From an uncultured Anaerolineae bacterium (lineage in GTDB: Bacteria > Chloroflexota > Anaerolineae > Anaerolineales > Villigracilaceae): a stretch of DNA of 64,000 bases. Every line of letters starts with the position of its first letter. Within the stretch, counting starts at the first letter, position 1. Below, piece after piece: positions 26,363 to 37,010 of this stretch. Position numbers and translations under genes: made by a program. Location of the stretch: contig CAKZJX010000052.1 of the NCBI GenBank assembly GCA_937120535.1, positions 27,127 through 91,126 of the forward strand, written 5' to 3'. Below the pieces are notes generated by a model that worked only from the letters and a program-made list of their open reading frames with translations, was not told the origin of the DNA and searched no databases.

Positions 26363-26468
26363 AGCGTCCTATATGCGATACGAGTTGACTTGCCAACTTC
26401 CGATCGGGACTGCCTCGTTTATTACCTTGAACAACCCTTTCCTGAAACTTACCTAAGGAGTATTTTCC

Positions 26469-27164
26469 ATGTCCCCTCGACCTCTTGTGCTCAAGATCCT
26501 AGATGTCCTTGCCTTTCTCTCTCTGGTGGTGGCTACGTATTTTGCCCTGATCTATGCACCTACCGAAGCTGTGATGGGCGAAGTACAGCGTCTGTTCTAC
26601 TTCCACGTCGGTACAGCCTGGGTGGGTATGTTGGGCTTTATGTTTGCTGCCGGCTTTGGCATTGTCTATCTGGCAACCAAAAACTTGAAGTGGGATGTGG
26701 TGAGCGTGGCGGCAGTGGAAATTAGCGTGATGTTCTTCTTCCTCGCCATTGCTTTGGGGTCCATTTGGGCACGCCCGGTGTGGAATACGTGGTGGACCTG
26801 GGATCCTCGCCTGACCACTGCGGCCATCACTGAATTGATCTTTATCGCTTACTTCATGCTGCGCGCCGGCATCGAAGACCCAGAACGGCGTGCTCGGTTT
26901 GGCGCCGTGTATACCATCCTCGGTGGACTTAGCGTTCCGATCACCTTCCTGGCCATTCGCCTGTTCCGCACGATCCATCCGGTGGTCTTTGGAACTGCTG
27001 TTGAGGGCCAGGAACAGATGGCGATGACCCCCGACATGCGCGTGGCGTTCGTGGTGGCCATGATCGCCTTCTCGATTATCTTTGTTGACTTGTTCTGGCA
27101 TCGCATCCGGATCGGGCAGTTGCATGCTCGTGTAGAGCAGCTAAAGCTCAAAACTATGTCCTGA
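26469..27164 (+). CDS. ccmC: Heme handling protein CcmC
   Basis: Six-span protein that delivers heme to CcmE. The tryptophan-rich motif reads WNTWWTWDPRLTTAAITELI, with the conserved histidines in LFYFHVGTAWVGM and FRTIHPVVFG. 231 aa is typical of CcmC rather than of the larger CcsA. A 106-base gap separates it from ccmB, and AAGGAG precedes the ATG. Confidence 0.94.
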   Translation: MSPRPLVLKILDVLAFLSLVVATYFALIYAPTEAVMGEVQRLFYFHVGTAWVGMLGFMFAAGFGIVYLATKNLKWDVVSVAAVEISVMFFFLAIALGSIWARPVWNTWWTWDPRLTTAAITELIFIAYFMLRAGIEDPERRARFGAVYTILGGLSVPITFLAIRLFRTIHPVVFGTAVEGQEQMAMTPDMRVAFVVAMIAFSIIFVDLFWHRIRIGQLHARVEQLKLKTMS

Positions 27165-27179
27165 AAGGAGCGTCTTCAT

Positions 27180-27332
27180 ATGCAAACTCCTCCTAATACC
27201 AGCGCCTACATGATCGGCGGTTATGTATTTACGTATATTGTAGGGGCCATCTACCTGCTCAGCCTGATCCTCCGCTATCGAAATTTGCAACGCGAACTGG
27301 AGATGTTGGAGCATCTTGAATCGGGATCGTGA
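27180..27332 (+). CDS. ccmD: CcmD-like single-span membrane peptide (50 aa)
   Basis: A short gene found by reading: ATG at 27180 with GAAAGGAG upstream, TGA at 27330-27332. The product MQTPPNTSAYMIGGYVFTYI... has an aromatic N-terminus, one membrane helix (GYVFTYIVGAIYLLSLIL) and a charged helical tail (RYRNLQRELEMLEHLESGS), the layout of CcmD, which tethers CcmE to the CcmABC transporter. It follows ccmC by 15 bases and ends the operon. CcmD sequences are poorly conserved, so the name rests on size, topology and position. Confidence 0.75.
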   Translation: MQTPPNTSAYMIGGYVFTYIVGAIYLLSLILRYRNLQRELEMLEHLESGS

Positions 27333-27512
27333 TCCTACGCACCTCATTCAAGCCATGGTGAAGGTGCTCTAAAATCACACTTTGTGGGAGTTGCCAGACA
27401 TTCCTCGGCCAGGATGGCTGCAACAACCGTTAACGCATTTTGACAACCAGGAGGAAGATGCATTGCTCTTCGCCCGGAGGTCAAACACGGTTGCTCACAA
27501 ATTCGTTTATGC

Positions 27513-27533
27513 GTTCCCCTAGTCGTTGACGGT
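27513..27533 (+). repeat. Dispersed 21-base block, copy 2
   Basis: GTTCCCCTAGTCGTTGACGG plus T differs from the block at 8955-8975 at one position (TAT versus TAG). A related ATGTTTTCGAATGCCC follows at about 27564, as GTGTTTTCGAACATTCCC does after copy 1. The rest of the 298-base gap after the ccm operon (27333-27631) shows no gene. Confidence 0.5.
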
Positions 27534-27590
27534 ACGTTCCAGTACACCTGTTGCAGAGGCCAAATGTTTTCGAATGCCCTCGATCCACCA

Positions 27591-27618
27591 TTGAGAAGTG
27601 GCCAGAATTCGCTATAAT
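27591..27618 (+). promoter_or_regulatory. Sigma70-type promoter of the SLT-domain gene
   Basis: TTGAGA (27591-27596), a 16-base spacer and a perfect TATAAT (27613-27618). The ATG at 27632 is 13 bases after the -10 box, so the leader would be only about six or seven bases with no room for a ribosome-binding site. Confidence 0.65.
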
Positions 27619-27631
27619 CCAAGTTGTAGCG

Positions 27632-29269
27632 ATGAGATTCTCTGCTTGGCGAAAGCTTCTTCTGCGGCCGATCGTCTTGATTCTGTTGAGCGTAGCGCTT
27701 CTTCACCCAGTTCGTGAAGGGGTTGCTGCGCCTTCTTCTTCTCCCCCCGGCCCGGATCGGTTCACGTCCATCACCGTTCGGTATACTTCGTATACCTGGT
27801 ACATGGCCACCTATAAGCACAACAAGATCGTCTGTACGATCGTTGTGGATTACGAGGGGATTCCCAAGCTAAAGGATGTTTATATTGACTGTGGCGACAA
27901 GCTAACTGAAGAGTGGATCAGCCAACCCCCTTGCCTGAACGTACAACGCCCGAATCAGTGTCAAGGCTATTACATCTTTCTAGCCAAGGTCGAGGAGAAG
28001 GAGAAAGAGGTCGCTGTTGAGTTGCCTGCACCCACCGTTTGGATAGACGTGACCGATTGTTCGCCGGTGGCTTCTCTAGCGACCAACGTTTGCGAATATA
28101 TTCCTAAGCTCGTCTTGCGGGCTGAGGAACCCCTGCCGGAGCATCGCATTCTGAGCATTGAGGGCCGGCTGGACGGTCAGCCGTTCTCCTGCCCCAGCGA
28201 AACCTGTTTGCTCGAACTTAAACCCACGCCACCCAAAGGGGTGCCATTAGAGTTCTGGGCGTATTCGTCGTTTGGCGATAGCAGTCCAAAGTTTACCGCT
28301 CGGGTGCGGGTGACCGATGCGGATTTCGGCAATCCTGATGCGCCGACCTGGTTTGTGGATGTGCGTTCTCATCAATGGATCGGGGTGCCCACGGCCAGTT
28401 GTGCCGATGTTTGGCAGATCTTTCCGCCGGTCGGAGGGCCGCCGCAATGGCTCTCGACGCCCAGCCACCCCAGCGGCCTGGCGAGCAACATCTCCTACAA
28501 CTATCTGGCAGCTAACTTGATCCGTCGCGGCGTCGTAGATGTGAGCGCCTGTCCGGACGGTGGCTTGTTGCCTGATCGTCGCTCGCCGAGTGCCTGTGGC
28601 TTAAATGCCGCCCAGCAGGCGGTCACCGATTGGCAGAATCGCTTCGATGAGTTGATCTGGCAGGTTGCTCAGAAGACGGGCGTGCCGGCCCAGTTGCTCA
28701 AAAATCTATTTGCTCGCGAAAGCCAATTCTGGCCGGCCCAGGTTTCGCCGGCCGGCGATACAGGTCTTGGCCAACTCACTCCCGACGGCGCCGATACCAC
28801 CCTGTTGTGGAACCCGTCGTTTTATCAGGCTTTCTGCCCCTTGATCCTATCGGCCGAAACCTGTGCCACACCCTATATACACCTCGAGCCAGAGACTCAA
28901 GAGTTGCTGCGCCATGCCCTGGTGCGCAGCGTGGACGCCTCGTGCGCCGATTGCCCGTTGGGGATTGATATTGATCGCGCCAACTACAGCGTGACGGTCT
29001 TCGCCCACACCCTGATGGCCAACTGCCACCAGGCGGCGCAGGTGATCTGGAATTATTCCGGCAAAAAGATGCCCGAGGAGATCAATATTTCCTATGAGGA
29101 CATGTGGAAGTTCACCCTGATCAACTATAACGCCGGCACCGGCTGCCTGGCCGACGCCTTTCAGCAAGCCTTTAGAAAGGGCGAACGCCTGACCTGGGAG
29201 AACGTGTCACGCTACTTAGCTCCGGCCTGCCGTGGCGCCATCCCCTACGTGAACGACCTCAGCCGCTAA
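27632..29269 (+). CDS. Exported protein with lytic transglycosylase (SLT)-like domain
   Basis: The ATG at 27632 gives a signal peptide (RKLLLRPIVLILLSVALL) and a 545-aa exoprotein. The N-terminal half is cysteine-containing and beta-rich with no family that I recognise. From about residue 340 the SLT fold appears: ELIWQVAQKTGVPAQLLKNL, then FARESQFWPAQV with the catalytic glutamate, DTGLGQLTPDGADTTLLWNP and LINYNAGTGCLADAFQQAF. It probably cleaves peptidoglycan or a related glycan outside the cell; many such proteins bear inactive SLT domains, but here the glutamate is present. Confidence 0.78.
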   Translation: MRFSAWRKLLLRPIVLILLSVALLHPVREGVAAPSSSPPGPDRFTSITVRYTSYTWYMATYKHNKIVCTIVVDYEGIPKLKDVYIDCGDKLTEEWISQPPCLNVQRPNQCQGYYIFLAKVEEKEKEVAVELPAPTVWIDVTDCSPVASLATNVCEYIPKLVLRAEEPLPEHRILSIEGRLDGQPFSCPSETCLLELKPTPPKGVPLEFWAYSSFGDSSPKFTARVRVTDADFGNPDAPTWFVDVRSHQWIGVPTASCADVWQIFPPVGGPPQWLSTPSHPSGLASNISYNYLAANLIRRGVVDVSACPDGGLLPDRRSPSACGLNAAQQAVTDWQNRFDELIWQVAQKTGVPAQLLKNLFARESQFWPAQVSPAGDTGLGQLTPDGADTTLLWNPSFYQAFCPLILSAETCATPYIHLEPETQELLRHALVRSVDASCADCPLGIDIDRANYSVTVFAHTLMANCHQAAQVIWNYSGKKMPEEINISYEDMWKFTLINYNAGTGCLADAFQQAFRKGERLTWENVSRYLAPACRGAIPYVNDLSR

Positions 29270-29325
29270 AAACAGAGGGACATTTTGGCGCACTTTCCAT
29301 CGCAACAAGCCACTTGTTAGACGAA

Positions 29326-30165
29326 TTAGGGTTCCTCCGTCTCAGGGGGCTGATGGATGCGGGCATAAATCTCGCGCTTGCTCCAACCGCTGCGGCCTGC
29401 CAGCTCGGTGGCGATCTGGCGGGCCGGCTTGCCTTGTCGTCGTTCCTGGTCAATGGCCGCTTGCAGGGCCTCTGCGCTCCAGCGGGCCGGCCTGCGATCG
29501 GGGGCACCGCCCACCACCAGCGTGAACTCGCCGCGCACCGGCGCCGTGCTGAAGTAGGGAATGGCCCGATGTAGAGGGCCGCGCCAGAATTCCTCAAACA
29601 TTTTGGTCATCTCACGGGCGATGCAGGCCGGACGATCCCCGAGCACCTCCAGCAGGTCATGCAGCGACTCGAGCAGGCGATGCGGCGACTCGAGGAAGAT
29701 CAGCGTGTAGGGCAGATCGGCAACGGCCTGCAGGAAGCGCCGACGTTCCGAGCGTTTATGAGGCAGGTATCCTAGGTAGAGAAAGGCGTCAGTCGGCAGG
29801 CCAGAGACGCTCAGGGCGGCGATCGGCGCTGAGGGGCCAGGAATCGGCCGCACGTCAAAGCCCGAATCGAGCGCTGCCCGGATCAGTTCGTAGCCTGGGT
29901 CGTTGACTCCGGGCGTGCCGGCGTCAGAGACCAGGGCCACATCGCCTTCTTCAAGTTTTTTTAAGATGTAGTCCAGCTTGGAGCGCTGGTTGTGCTCAAA
30001 GTAACTGGTCAGTTCGGTGTGGATGTCGAAGTGGGTCAGGAGCTTTTTGGTATGGCGAGTGTCTTCAGCGGCGATCAGGTGCGCTTCGCGCAACACGCGC
30101 ACTGCGCGCGGGCTCATATCCTCCAAGTTGCCCAGCGGTGTGGCCACAACGTACAGGGTTCCCAT
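29326..30165 (-). CDS. rsmI: 16S rRNA (cytidine1402-2'-O)-methyltransferase
   Basis: Methylates the ribose of C1402 in the decoding centre. The tetrapyrrole-methylase fold starts MGTLYVVATPLGNLEDMSPR, then EDTRHTKKLLTHF, VALVSDAGTPGVNDPGYELI and RPIPGPSAPIAALSVSGLPTD; the end, GRSGWSKREIYARIHQ, is the C-terminal RsmI helix-turn region. The upstream ATG would overlap the mutase gene; the chosen start at 30165 lies one base after its stop (279 aa). It is co-directional with the mutase. Confidence 0.95.
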   Translation of the reverse strand: MGTLYVVATPLGNLEDMSPRAVRVLREAHLIAAEDTRHTKKLLTHFDIHTELTSYFEHNQRSKLDYILKKLEEGDVALVSDAGTPGVNDPGYELIRAALDSGFDVRPIPGPSAPIAALSVSGLPTDAFLYLGYLPHKRSERRRFLQAVADLPYTLIFLESPHRLLESLHDLLEVLGDRPACIAREMTKMFEEFWRGPLHRAIPYFSTAPVRGEFTLVVGGAPDRRPARWSAEALQAAIDQERRQGKPARQIATELAGRSGWSKREIYARIHQPPETEEP

Positions 30166-30166
30166 C

Positions 30167-31846
<1,680 letters not shown>

Positions 31847-31918
31847 AGGCGTCTCCTCTTTGGACGTGTGATCGGGTTTGTAGGTGCTTTTGATTGTAGC
31901 CGAAGTTGACCGGCTGCG

Positions 31919-32968
31919 CTACCGATCAGGTCGGGATTCTAGGGTGGCAATCAGCGCGTCTAGGTCGGCGCCAGAAGCTTCTAGGTAGCGCCGAAACTCG
32001 ACGTAGAATAGATCGTCCACTGGGATTAGGTCCTCCATAGAGTAGAGAGCTTGGAAGACTTGTTTGCCTTCTGGCAGTGGCAGCAGCAGATAAATGGTCT
32101 TTTGAAGCTCGGCGGCCACGTCGGCGGGGACCATCGCCGAGAGGAACAACCCATCGTAGGGGATGATGGGCGGGATCTGCCAGATGACAATCACTTCGTC
32201 GAGCAGGAAGGGGTGGCTTTCTCGTAGGGGCGGGTAGAGACGAGCATCTACGTAAGTAGCGCCAAAGTCGCAGATGCCGCCCAGGCGGAGGGCGCGCACC
32301 ACGTCGAAGTGACTTTGAACGAAAGCGCCTTCTTGAGTCGGGATGCGGTACCAGTTCAACAGTCCAAACGGAATCAGGTAGCCAGCGGGCGAGGCGGGGT
32401 TGGTCCAGCAGGGTTTTTGGTCACGGAGCTGTTCGAGGGCGACCGGGGCCGACGCTGTGTTCTGCTGGCGCAGCGGATCGAAATAGGCGGTGAAGCGATC
32501 GCTGGGGCCGATGAATTGCGCACCGTAGGAGGCTGTTCCCTGGCGCGTGGAGGCGTAAAAGGCGCGCACGGCGTCGTGCTGATAGGCCTTGACCAGGGCG
32601 AAGGGCGGCAAGGCCGCTAGGTGTACGTTCCCTTTTTGCAGGGCTTGGATCAGGTCGGGGTAGGAGAAAGGCGCCACGGCGAGGAAACGATAGCCGCTTC
32701 GTTCTGAGAGCAGGGCGGCGAGCTTGCGGGCGTGGCCGATTTGTTCGGCGGCGGGGAAGCGCGAGGGGGGTAAGGCTAGCACCAGGGGATTGTCTTCGGC
32801 GCCAAGAGGGGAACGAGGTGTGGCGGTGGGTGGAGGCAGCGCAGTGGGTGTGGTAGTCGGCAAAGGAGAGGCCGTGGGACGCGTCGGAAAAGGCAAAGAC
32901 GGCGCGCAGGCTGTCCACAGCAGGAGAAGCAGGAGCCAGATGGAGGGTCGGGAAAGGAGCGCCGGCAT
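31919..32968 (-). CDS. PhnD-like substrate-binding lipoprotein, second copy
   Basis: Starting at 32968 gives a lipoprotein signal peptide (SIWLLLLLLWTAC, lipidated Cys21), a Pro/Thr-rich linker with repeated TPTALPPPTATP-like sequence, and a PhnD-type binding domain (LVLALPPSRFPAAEQIGH, NVHLAALPPFALVKAYQ, CWTNPASPAGYLIPFGLL, PVDDLFYVEFRRYL). It matches the lipoprotein at 9056-10111 in motif order and length. The upstream frame extends to 33049 but lacks a signal peptide. It stands alone with no ABC permease, which argues for a sensory or scavenging role. Confidence 0.75.
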   Translation of the reverse strand: MPALLSRPSIWLLLLLLWTACAPSLPFPTRPTASPLPTTTPTALPPPTATPRSPLGAEDNPLVLALPPSRFPAAEQIGHARKLAALLSERSGYRFLAVAPFSYPDLIQALQKGNVHLAALPPFALVKAYQHDAVRAFYASTRQGTASYGAQFIGPSDRFTAYFDPLRQQNTASAPVALEQLRDQKPCWTNPASPAGYLIPFGLLNWYRIPTQEGAFVQSHFDVVRALRLGGICDFGATYVDARLYPPLRESHPFLLDEVIVIWQIPPIIPYDGLFLSAMVPADVAAELQKTIYLLLPLPEGKQVFQALYSMEDLIPVDDLFYVEFRRYLEASGADLDALIATLESRPDR

Positions 32969-33095
32969 CGGGAAGTACGCTAATTTTACGCCTGGATCCT
33001 TAGGAAGGCCATCGGTATTGCTGAGGTAAAGAAACCCTGGGCCGGCCACATTTGGGAGAGATTGCGGTAAGATAAATCATCGCTCAGGTGAACCT

Positions 33096-33544
33096 ATGTC
33101 GTTGATTGTGGTGGATTCGCTCGCTAAATCCTTTGGCGCTGAAGAAGTCTTTCGTCAGGTGAGCTTTTCGGTGGCTCGGGGAGCACGGCTGGCCATCGTG
33201 GGACCCAACGGTTGTGGCAAGACCACCCTGTTGCGCATCCTGAAGAGGAGCGTGAGAAAGCCGATGCGCGGGCAATGGCCTCTGCCCCTAGGCCGGCCCC
33301 CTCGGCTGTCGAACGGCGTTCTGCCGACTCCGCCAAGAAGCGTGAAGAGCGTCGGCGCTTGGCCCGCATCCAGGAAGTTGAGCAGACCATCAGCGCCCTC
33401 GAAGCCGCGTTGGCCGCGATCAGCGCCCAGCTCGAACAACCCCATCTCTCCCCTCAACACGTCGCCGCCCTAGGGCAGGAATACGAGCGCTTACAGCGTC
33501 AAATTGATGAGAAGCCAGCCGAGTGGGAACGCTTACAGTCCTGA
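33096..33544 (+). pseudogene. ABC-F family ATPase, internally deleted remnant
   Basis: The first 50 codons encode the start of an ABC-F protein (LIVVDSLAKSFGAEEVF, VGPNGCGKTTLLRIL, with Walker A). At about base 33240 the coding similarity jumps to another frame that encodes the C-terminal charged linker and coiled coil of such proteins (KKREERRRLARIQEVEQTIS, YERLQRQIDEKPAEWERLQ), ending at 33544. The signature, Walker B and the whole second ATPase domain, over 400 residues, are missing. No insertion element is seen at the junction. The product would be inactive. Confidence 0.8.
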
Positions 33545-33620
33545 TCACAAAGCCCTTTGCCTGCACTATAATGGGCTTGGAAACCTTGCGCTGTTCCATC
33601 CCTTTCATAAAGGAGCTACC

Positions 33621-33770
33621 ATGTCCCCGTCTGAGCCGACTCAACCTGTCTCCCCACCGCCCTCACCAAGCTCCTCCAGCGGGCGCTGGAATTGGATGAT
33701 CATCCTCGGCTTCTTGGCCCTGCTGTTGATCTGCGCCGTGGTCTTCGCCTTCCTGGTGGCTCCTCGCTAG
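33621..33770 (+). CDS. Small single-span membrane protein (49 aa)
   Basis: AAAGGAGC stands seven bases before ATG 33621. The product begins with a Pro/Ser-rich segment (MSPSEPTQPVSPPPSPSSSS) and ends with one membrane helix, MIILGFLALLLICAVVFAF. A plausible TATAAT (about 33568) lies upstream. No family recognised; the ribosome-binding site, promoter and clean hydrophobic segment support a real gene. Confidence 0.6.
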   Translation: MSPSEPTQPVSPPPSPSSSSGRWNWMIILGFLALLLICAVVFAFLVAPR

Positions 33771-33870
33771 GGCATAGCTGGGCAAAATTCCCTGCCGGCA
33801 ATCGACCCTGAGCTCGGTCGAGCGCGGTCGCTGCGCGCCGAAATCCTGTTCCTGCGTCCATCGTCCTGGC

Positions 33871-34623
33871 ATGAGAGAGTTCCTCTACTCCCGCAATGCC
33901 GTGTTCGAAGCCCTACGCGCCCAGCGCCGGCGAGTGTTCCGCCTGTTGGTCGCCGAAGGGGTGCATGAGAGGGGCCGGCTGCTTGATCTGCTCCGCCTGG
34001 CTGTGCAGCGCGGCATCGAAGTGCAGCGCCTGCCCCGTAGCCGACTAGACGGCATCCACGAGCATCACCAGGGTGTGGTGGCCGAAGTCGAACCCTATCC
34101 GTATGTCACCCTGGCCGACATCCTGGAGCATGCCCGCCGGGCCGGCGAGCCGCCATTCATCCTGCTGCTCGATGCCTTGCACGACCCCCAGAACTTTGGA
34201 ACCCTGCTGCGCACCGCCGAAGCCGTGGGCGTGCATGGCGTGGTCATTCCCCTGGCGCGCACAGTGACCGTGACCCCGGCCGTGGTCAACGTCTCCTCAG
34301 GGGCTAGCGAGCACCTGCTGATCGCCCAGGCCAACCTAGCGCAGACCCTCGAATCCCTACGGGAGGCCGAGGTGTGGGTGGTCGGCCTCGACCCGCGCGG
34401 GGTTCCTCTGGACGAATCGCATCGGCACTTCCTGCGCGGCGCCTTGGGGGTGGTGATCGGCTCCGAGGGGAGTGGTTTACGCGAGTTGACGCGTCGCAAA
34501 TGCGACGTCTTGCTCACTTTGCCGATGCGCGGTCGGGTAGAATCGCTTAACGCTGCTGTCGCCGGGTCGGTGGCTTTATACTTGGCTTACCTGGCGCGAA
34601 TGACACAATTTCACACGGAGTAA
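33871..34623 (+). CDS. rlmB: 23S rRNA (guanosine-2'-O)-methyltransferase RlmB-like (SpoU family)
   Basis: SPOUT-fold methyltransferase of the TrmH/RlmB group. The N-terminal substrate-binding domain reads LYSRNAVFEALRAQRRRVFR; the trefoil-knot motifs are LDALHDPQNFGTLLRTAEAV, NVSSGASEHL, LGVVIGSEGSGLRELTR and PMRGRVESLNAAVAGSVAL. 250 aa is the usual size for the enzyme that modifies G2251 in the peptidyl-transferase region. The GH1 gene starts two bases after its stop. Confidence 0.88.
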   Translation: MREFLYSRNAVFEALRAQRRRVFRLLVAEGVHERGRLLDLLRLAVQRGIEVQRLPRSRLDGIHEHHQGVVAEVEPYPYVTLADILEHARRAGEPPFILLLDALHDPQNFGTLLRTAEAVGVHGVVIPLARTVTVTPAVVNVSSGASEHLLIAQANLAQTLESLREAEVWVVGLDPRGVPLDESHRHFLRGALGVVIGSEGSGLRELTRRKCDVLLTLPMRGRVESLNAAVAGSVALYLAYLARMTQFHTE

Positions 34624-34625
34624 CC

Positions 34626-35948
34626 ATGCCAGAAGCAACATATCACTTTCCGCGAGGCTTCTTGTGGGGCGCGGCAACCGCCGCCCATCAAGTGGAAGGA
34701 AACACCACCAACAACCAATGGTGGAAGTGGGAACAAGAAGGGCATACCAACGGCCTATCGGGCCTGGCGTGCAATTGGTGGAACGGACGCTGGAGGGAGG
34801 ACTTCGACCGCGCCGCCGAGGCCGGCCAGAACGCCCACCGCTTCTCGGTGGAATGGAGCCGTATCCAACCTGCGCCCGACCGCTGGGATGAAGACGCCCT
34901 GGAGCGCTATCGGGCCATGCTGCGCGGCCTGCGCGATCGCAACATGACCCCCCTGATCACCTTGCACCATTTTACCGATCCCCTGTGGGTCTACGAACAA
35001 GGTGGCTGGGAAAACGACCAGATCATCAGCTGGTTTGAGCGCTTCGTTCGCAAGACGGTGGACGCCCTGAAAGAATACTGCACGCTCTGGGTGACGATCA
35101 ACGAACCCAACATTTATGCCCTGAGCGGCTACGTCGGTGGCACCTTTCCGCCAGGGGTGAACGACGTCCGACGTGCTATGCGCGTTCAGGCCAACATGAT
35201 ACGCGCCCACGCCGCCTCCTATCGGGCCATCCACGCCATCCAGCGCGAATCGCGCGTCGGCTATGCTCTTCATTATCGCCCCATGGTGGCCCGTTCCTGG
35301 TCGCCGCTCGATCATCTGATGCGTTCGATTCGCTACAACGGCATCAACATGGCCTTTCCCTCGGCCATCAGCACCGGCGTCATGAAATCGCCGCTGGGCA
35401 ACCTCGCCATCCCCGAAGCGCGCGGCACCCAAGACTTCCTGGGAATCAACTACTACTCTCAAGACACTGTCTGGTTCGACCTGCGCAACCCCAAAGAATT
35501 GTTCACCCGTTCCGGTTATCCCTCGGAGGCCGATGTGAGCGAGAACCGCTTCATTGCCAACATCCCCGAGGGCTTCTATCACACATTAGAATGGGCCGTC
35601 AAAACCTATCCCAACCTGCCCATCCTGGTCACCGAAAACGGCGTAGAGGATTCCACCGACCGTCTACGGCCGCGCTACCTGGCCCAACATATTCATCAAA
35701 TGTGGCGCGCCGTCAACTTCAACTGGCCCATCAAAGGCTATTTCCACTGGACGTTGGTGGACAACTTTGAATGGGAGCGCGGTTGGACGCAACGCTTTGG
35801 CCTGTGGGCGCTCGATCCGCAGACGCAGAAGCGCGTCAAACGTCCTAGCGCTGATCTCTATGCTGCCATTTGCAAAGAAAACGGCCTGTCTTCGGAAATG
35901 GTACAAACCTACTGCCCCGAAGTGGCCGATACCCTGTTCCCAACCTGA
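34626..35948 (+). CDS. Glycoside hydrolase family 1 (beta-glucosidase/galactosidase type)
   Basis: A TIM-barrel retaining glycosidase of 440 aa. Recognised by FPRGFLWGAATAAHQVEG, the acid/base glutamate in LWVTINEPNIYALSGY, the nucleophile glutamate in ILVTENGVEDSTDRLR and the substrate-binding end motif GYFHWTLVDNFEWERG. There is no signal peptide, so it acts in the cytoplasm on imported oligosaccharides. CGGAGTAACC precedes the ATG. Substrate within GH1 cannot be fixed. It forms a probable operon with the following GNAT gene. Confidence 0.93.
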   Translation: MPEATYHFPRGFLWGAATAAHQVEGNTTNNQWWKWEQEGHTNGLSGLACNWWNGRWREDFDRAAEAGQNAHRFSVEWSRIQPAPDRWDEDALERYRAMLRGLRDRNMTPLITLHHFTDPLWVYEQGGWENDQIISWFERFVRKTVDALKEYCTLWVTINEPNIYALSGYVGGTFPPGVNDVRRAMRVQANMIRAHAASYRAIHAIQRESRVGYALHYRPMVARSWSPLDHLMRSIRYNGINMAFPSAISTGVMKSPLGNLAIPEARGTQDFLGINYYSQDTVWFDLRNPKELFTRSGYPSEADVSENRFIANIPEGFYHTLEWAVKTYPNLPILVTENGVEDSTDRLRPRYLAQHIHQMWRAVNFNWPIKGYFHWTLVDNFEWERGWTQRFGLWALDPQTQKRVKRPSADLYAAICKENGLSSEMVQTYCPEVADTLFPT

Positions 35949-35956
35949 TCCTCCCC

Positions 35957-36850
35957 ATGAGCAGTTCGATGGCGGTTCCCATCCCATCCCGAGCTGGCTT
36001 CACCGACCCGCGCCCGGTCATCCGCCCGGCTCTGCCGCGCGACAAAGCCGATGTCGCCGCCTTCACTAAATCCATCTGGGACGGCCACGATTACGTGGGG
36101 CTGGTCTTCCCCGAATGGCTGGCCGATCCCAAGGGCATGTTATTGGTGGCCGAGTATGGTGGCCGCTGCGTGGGATGCGCCAAGGCCACCCAGCTTGCCG
36201 CCGATCAATGGTGGCTAGAAGGTTTTCGCGTCGATCCAGCCGTTCAAGGGCGGGGCATCGGCTCTCGGCTCGACGCAGCGATCAACGCTTGGTGGGATGT
36301 CCATGGTCAGGGAGTGGTGCGCTTGATGACACATGCCCGACGCGTGCAGGTCCATCACCTGTGCGAGAAACGCGGCTACCGACGTTGCGGCGAAGTGTGG
36401 TACTTCTGGGCTGAGCCATTGTCCGAACCGGCATCGAATTTCTCTCCCCTGTTGCCAGATCAGGCTGAGCAAGCCGCATCGTTTGTGCGTCAAACAGCCC
36501 CTGGCCGGCTGCTCGGCTTGGATTGGGCGTTTGCCGATCCAACCCCGGAGCTGCTGCAGCGGCTGGCCGAGGCCGGCCAGGCCTTCTGGTGGGGTGAGCA
36601 GCGGGGGCTGGTGACGTTCTGGGAGGAGCAAGAAGACCAAGGATGGTCTTGGGTGATCGGCCTGGAGGCCTGCGCTGAGGGGCATCGTGTCGACCTGCTG
36701 AGCCAGGTCCGTGGCCTAGCAGCGGCGCACGGCAAGAACGCTGCTTGGATGAACATCGCTGATCAGGCGACGATCCAGGCCTTGGAGCGCGCTGGGTACG
36801 TCCGAATGTGGCAGGAGCCAGGGATTCTCTATGAGAGGCGGAAGGCGTAG
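35957..36850 (+). CDS. GNAT-family N-acetyltransferase
   Basis: The ATG at 35957 lies eight bases after the GH1 stop. The N-terminal GNAT domain shows VIRPALPRDKADVAAFTK, MLLVAEYGGRCVGCAKAT and the acetyl-CoA loop FRVDPAVQGRGIGSRLDAAI, then HHLCEKRGYRRCGEVWYF. The second half (about 155-297) is a diverged GNAT-like domain (LAEAGQAFWWGEQRGLVTFW, ALERAGYVRMWQEPGILYER). Acceptor unknown. The 160 bases that follow contain no gene. Confidence 0.8.
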   Translation: MSSSMAVPIPSRAGFTDPRPVIRPALPRDKADVAAFTKSIWDGHDYVGLVFPEWLADPKGMLLVAEYGGRCVGCAKATQLAADQWWLEGFRVDPAVQGRGIGSRLDAAINAWWDVHGQGVVRLMTHARRVQVHHLCEKRGYRRCGEVWYFWAEPLSEPASNFSPLLPDQAEQAASFVRQTAPGRLLGLDWAFADPTPELLQRLAEAGQAFWWGEQRGLVTFWEEQEDQGWSWVIGLEACAEGHRVDLLSQVRGLAAAHGKNAAWMNIADQATIQALERAGYVRMWQEPGILYERRKA

Positions 36851-37010
36851 CTGGGACTCGAGTGGAGATGTTTCTCTTGGTGTTGGCCTAGGGTGGAGCC
36901 GCTTCGCTCGATTTTGCAAACCTGTTGACGGCAAGCCCAGCAATGGCTGAGGCCCTGGTGAACCATTCTAGCGCTCAGGCGCTTGGTCACCCCGCTTATC
37001 GGCTATCGCT

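Noticed and set aside
8955..27533. CRISPR repeat
   Set aside because: Only two distant single copies exist, without regularly spaced spacers or cas genes.
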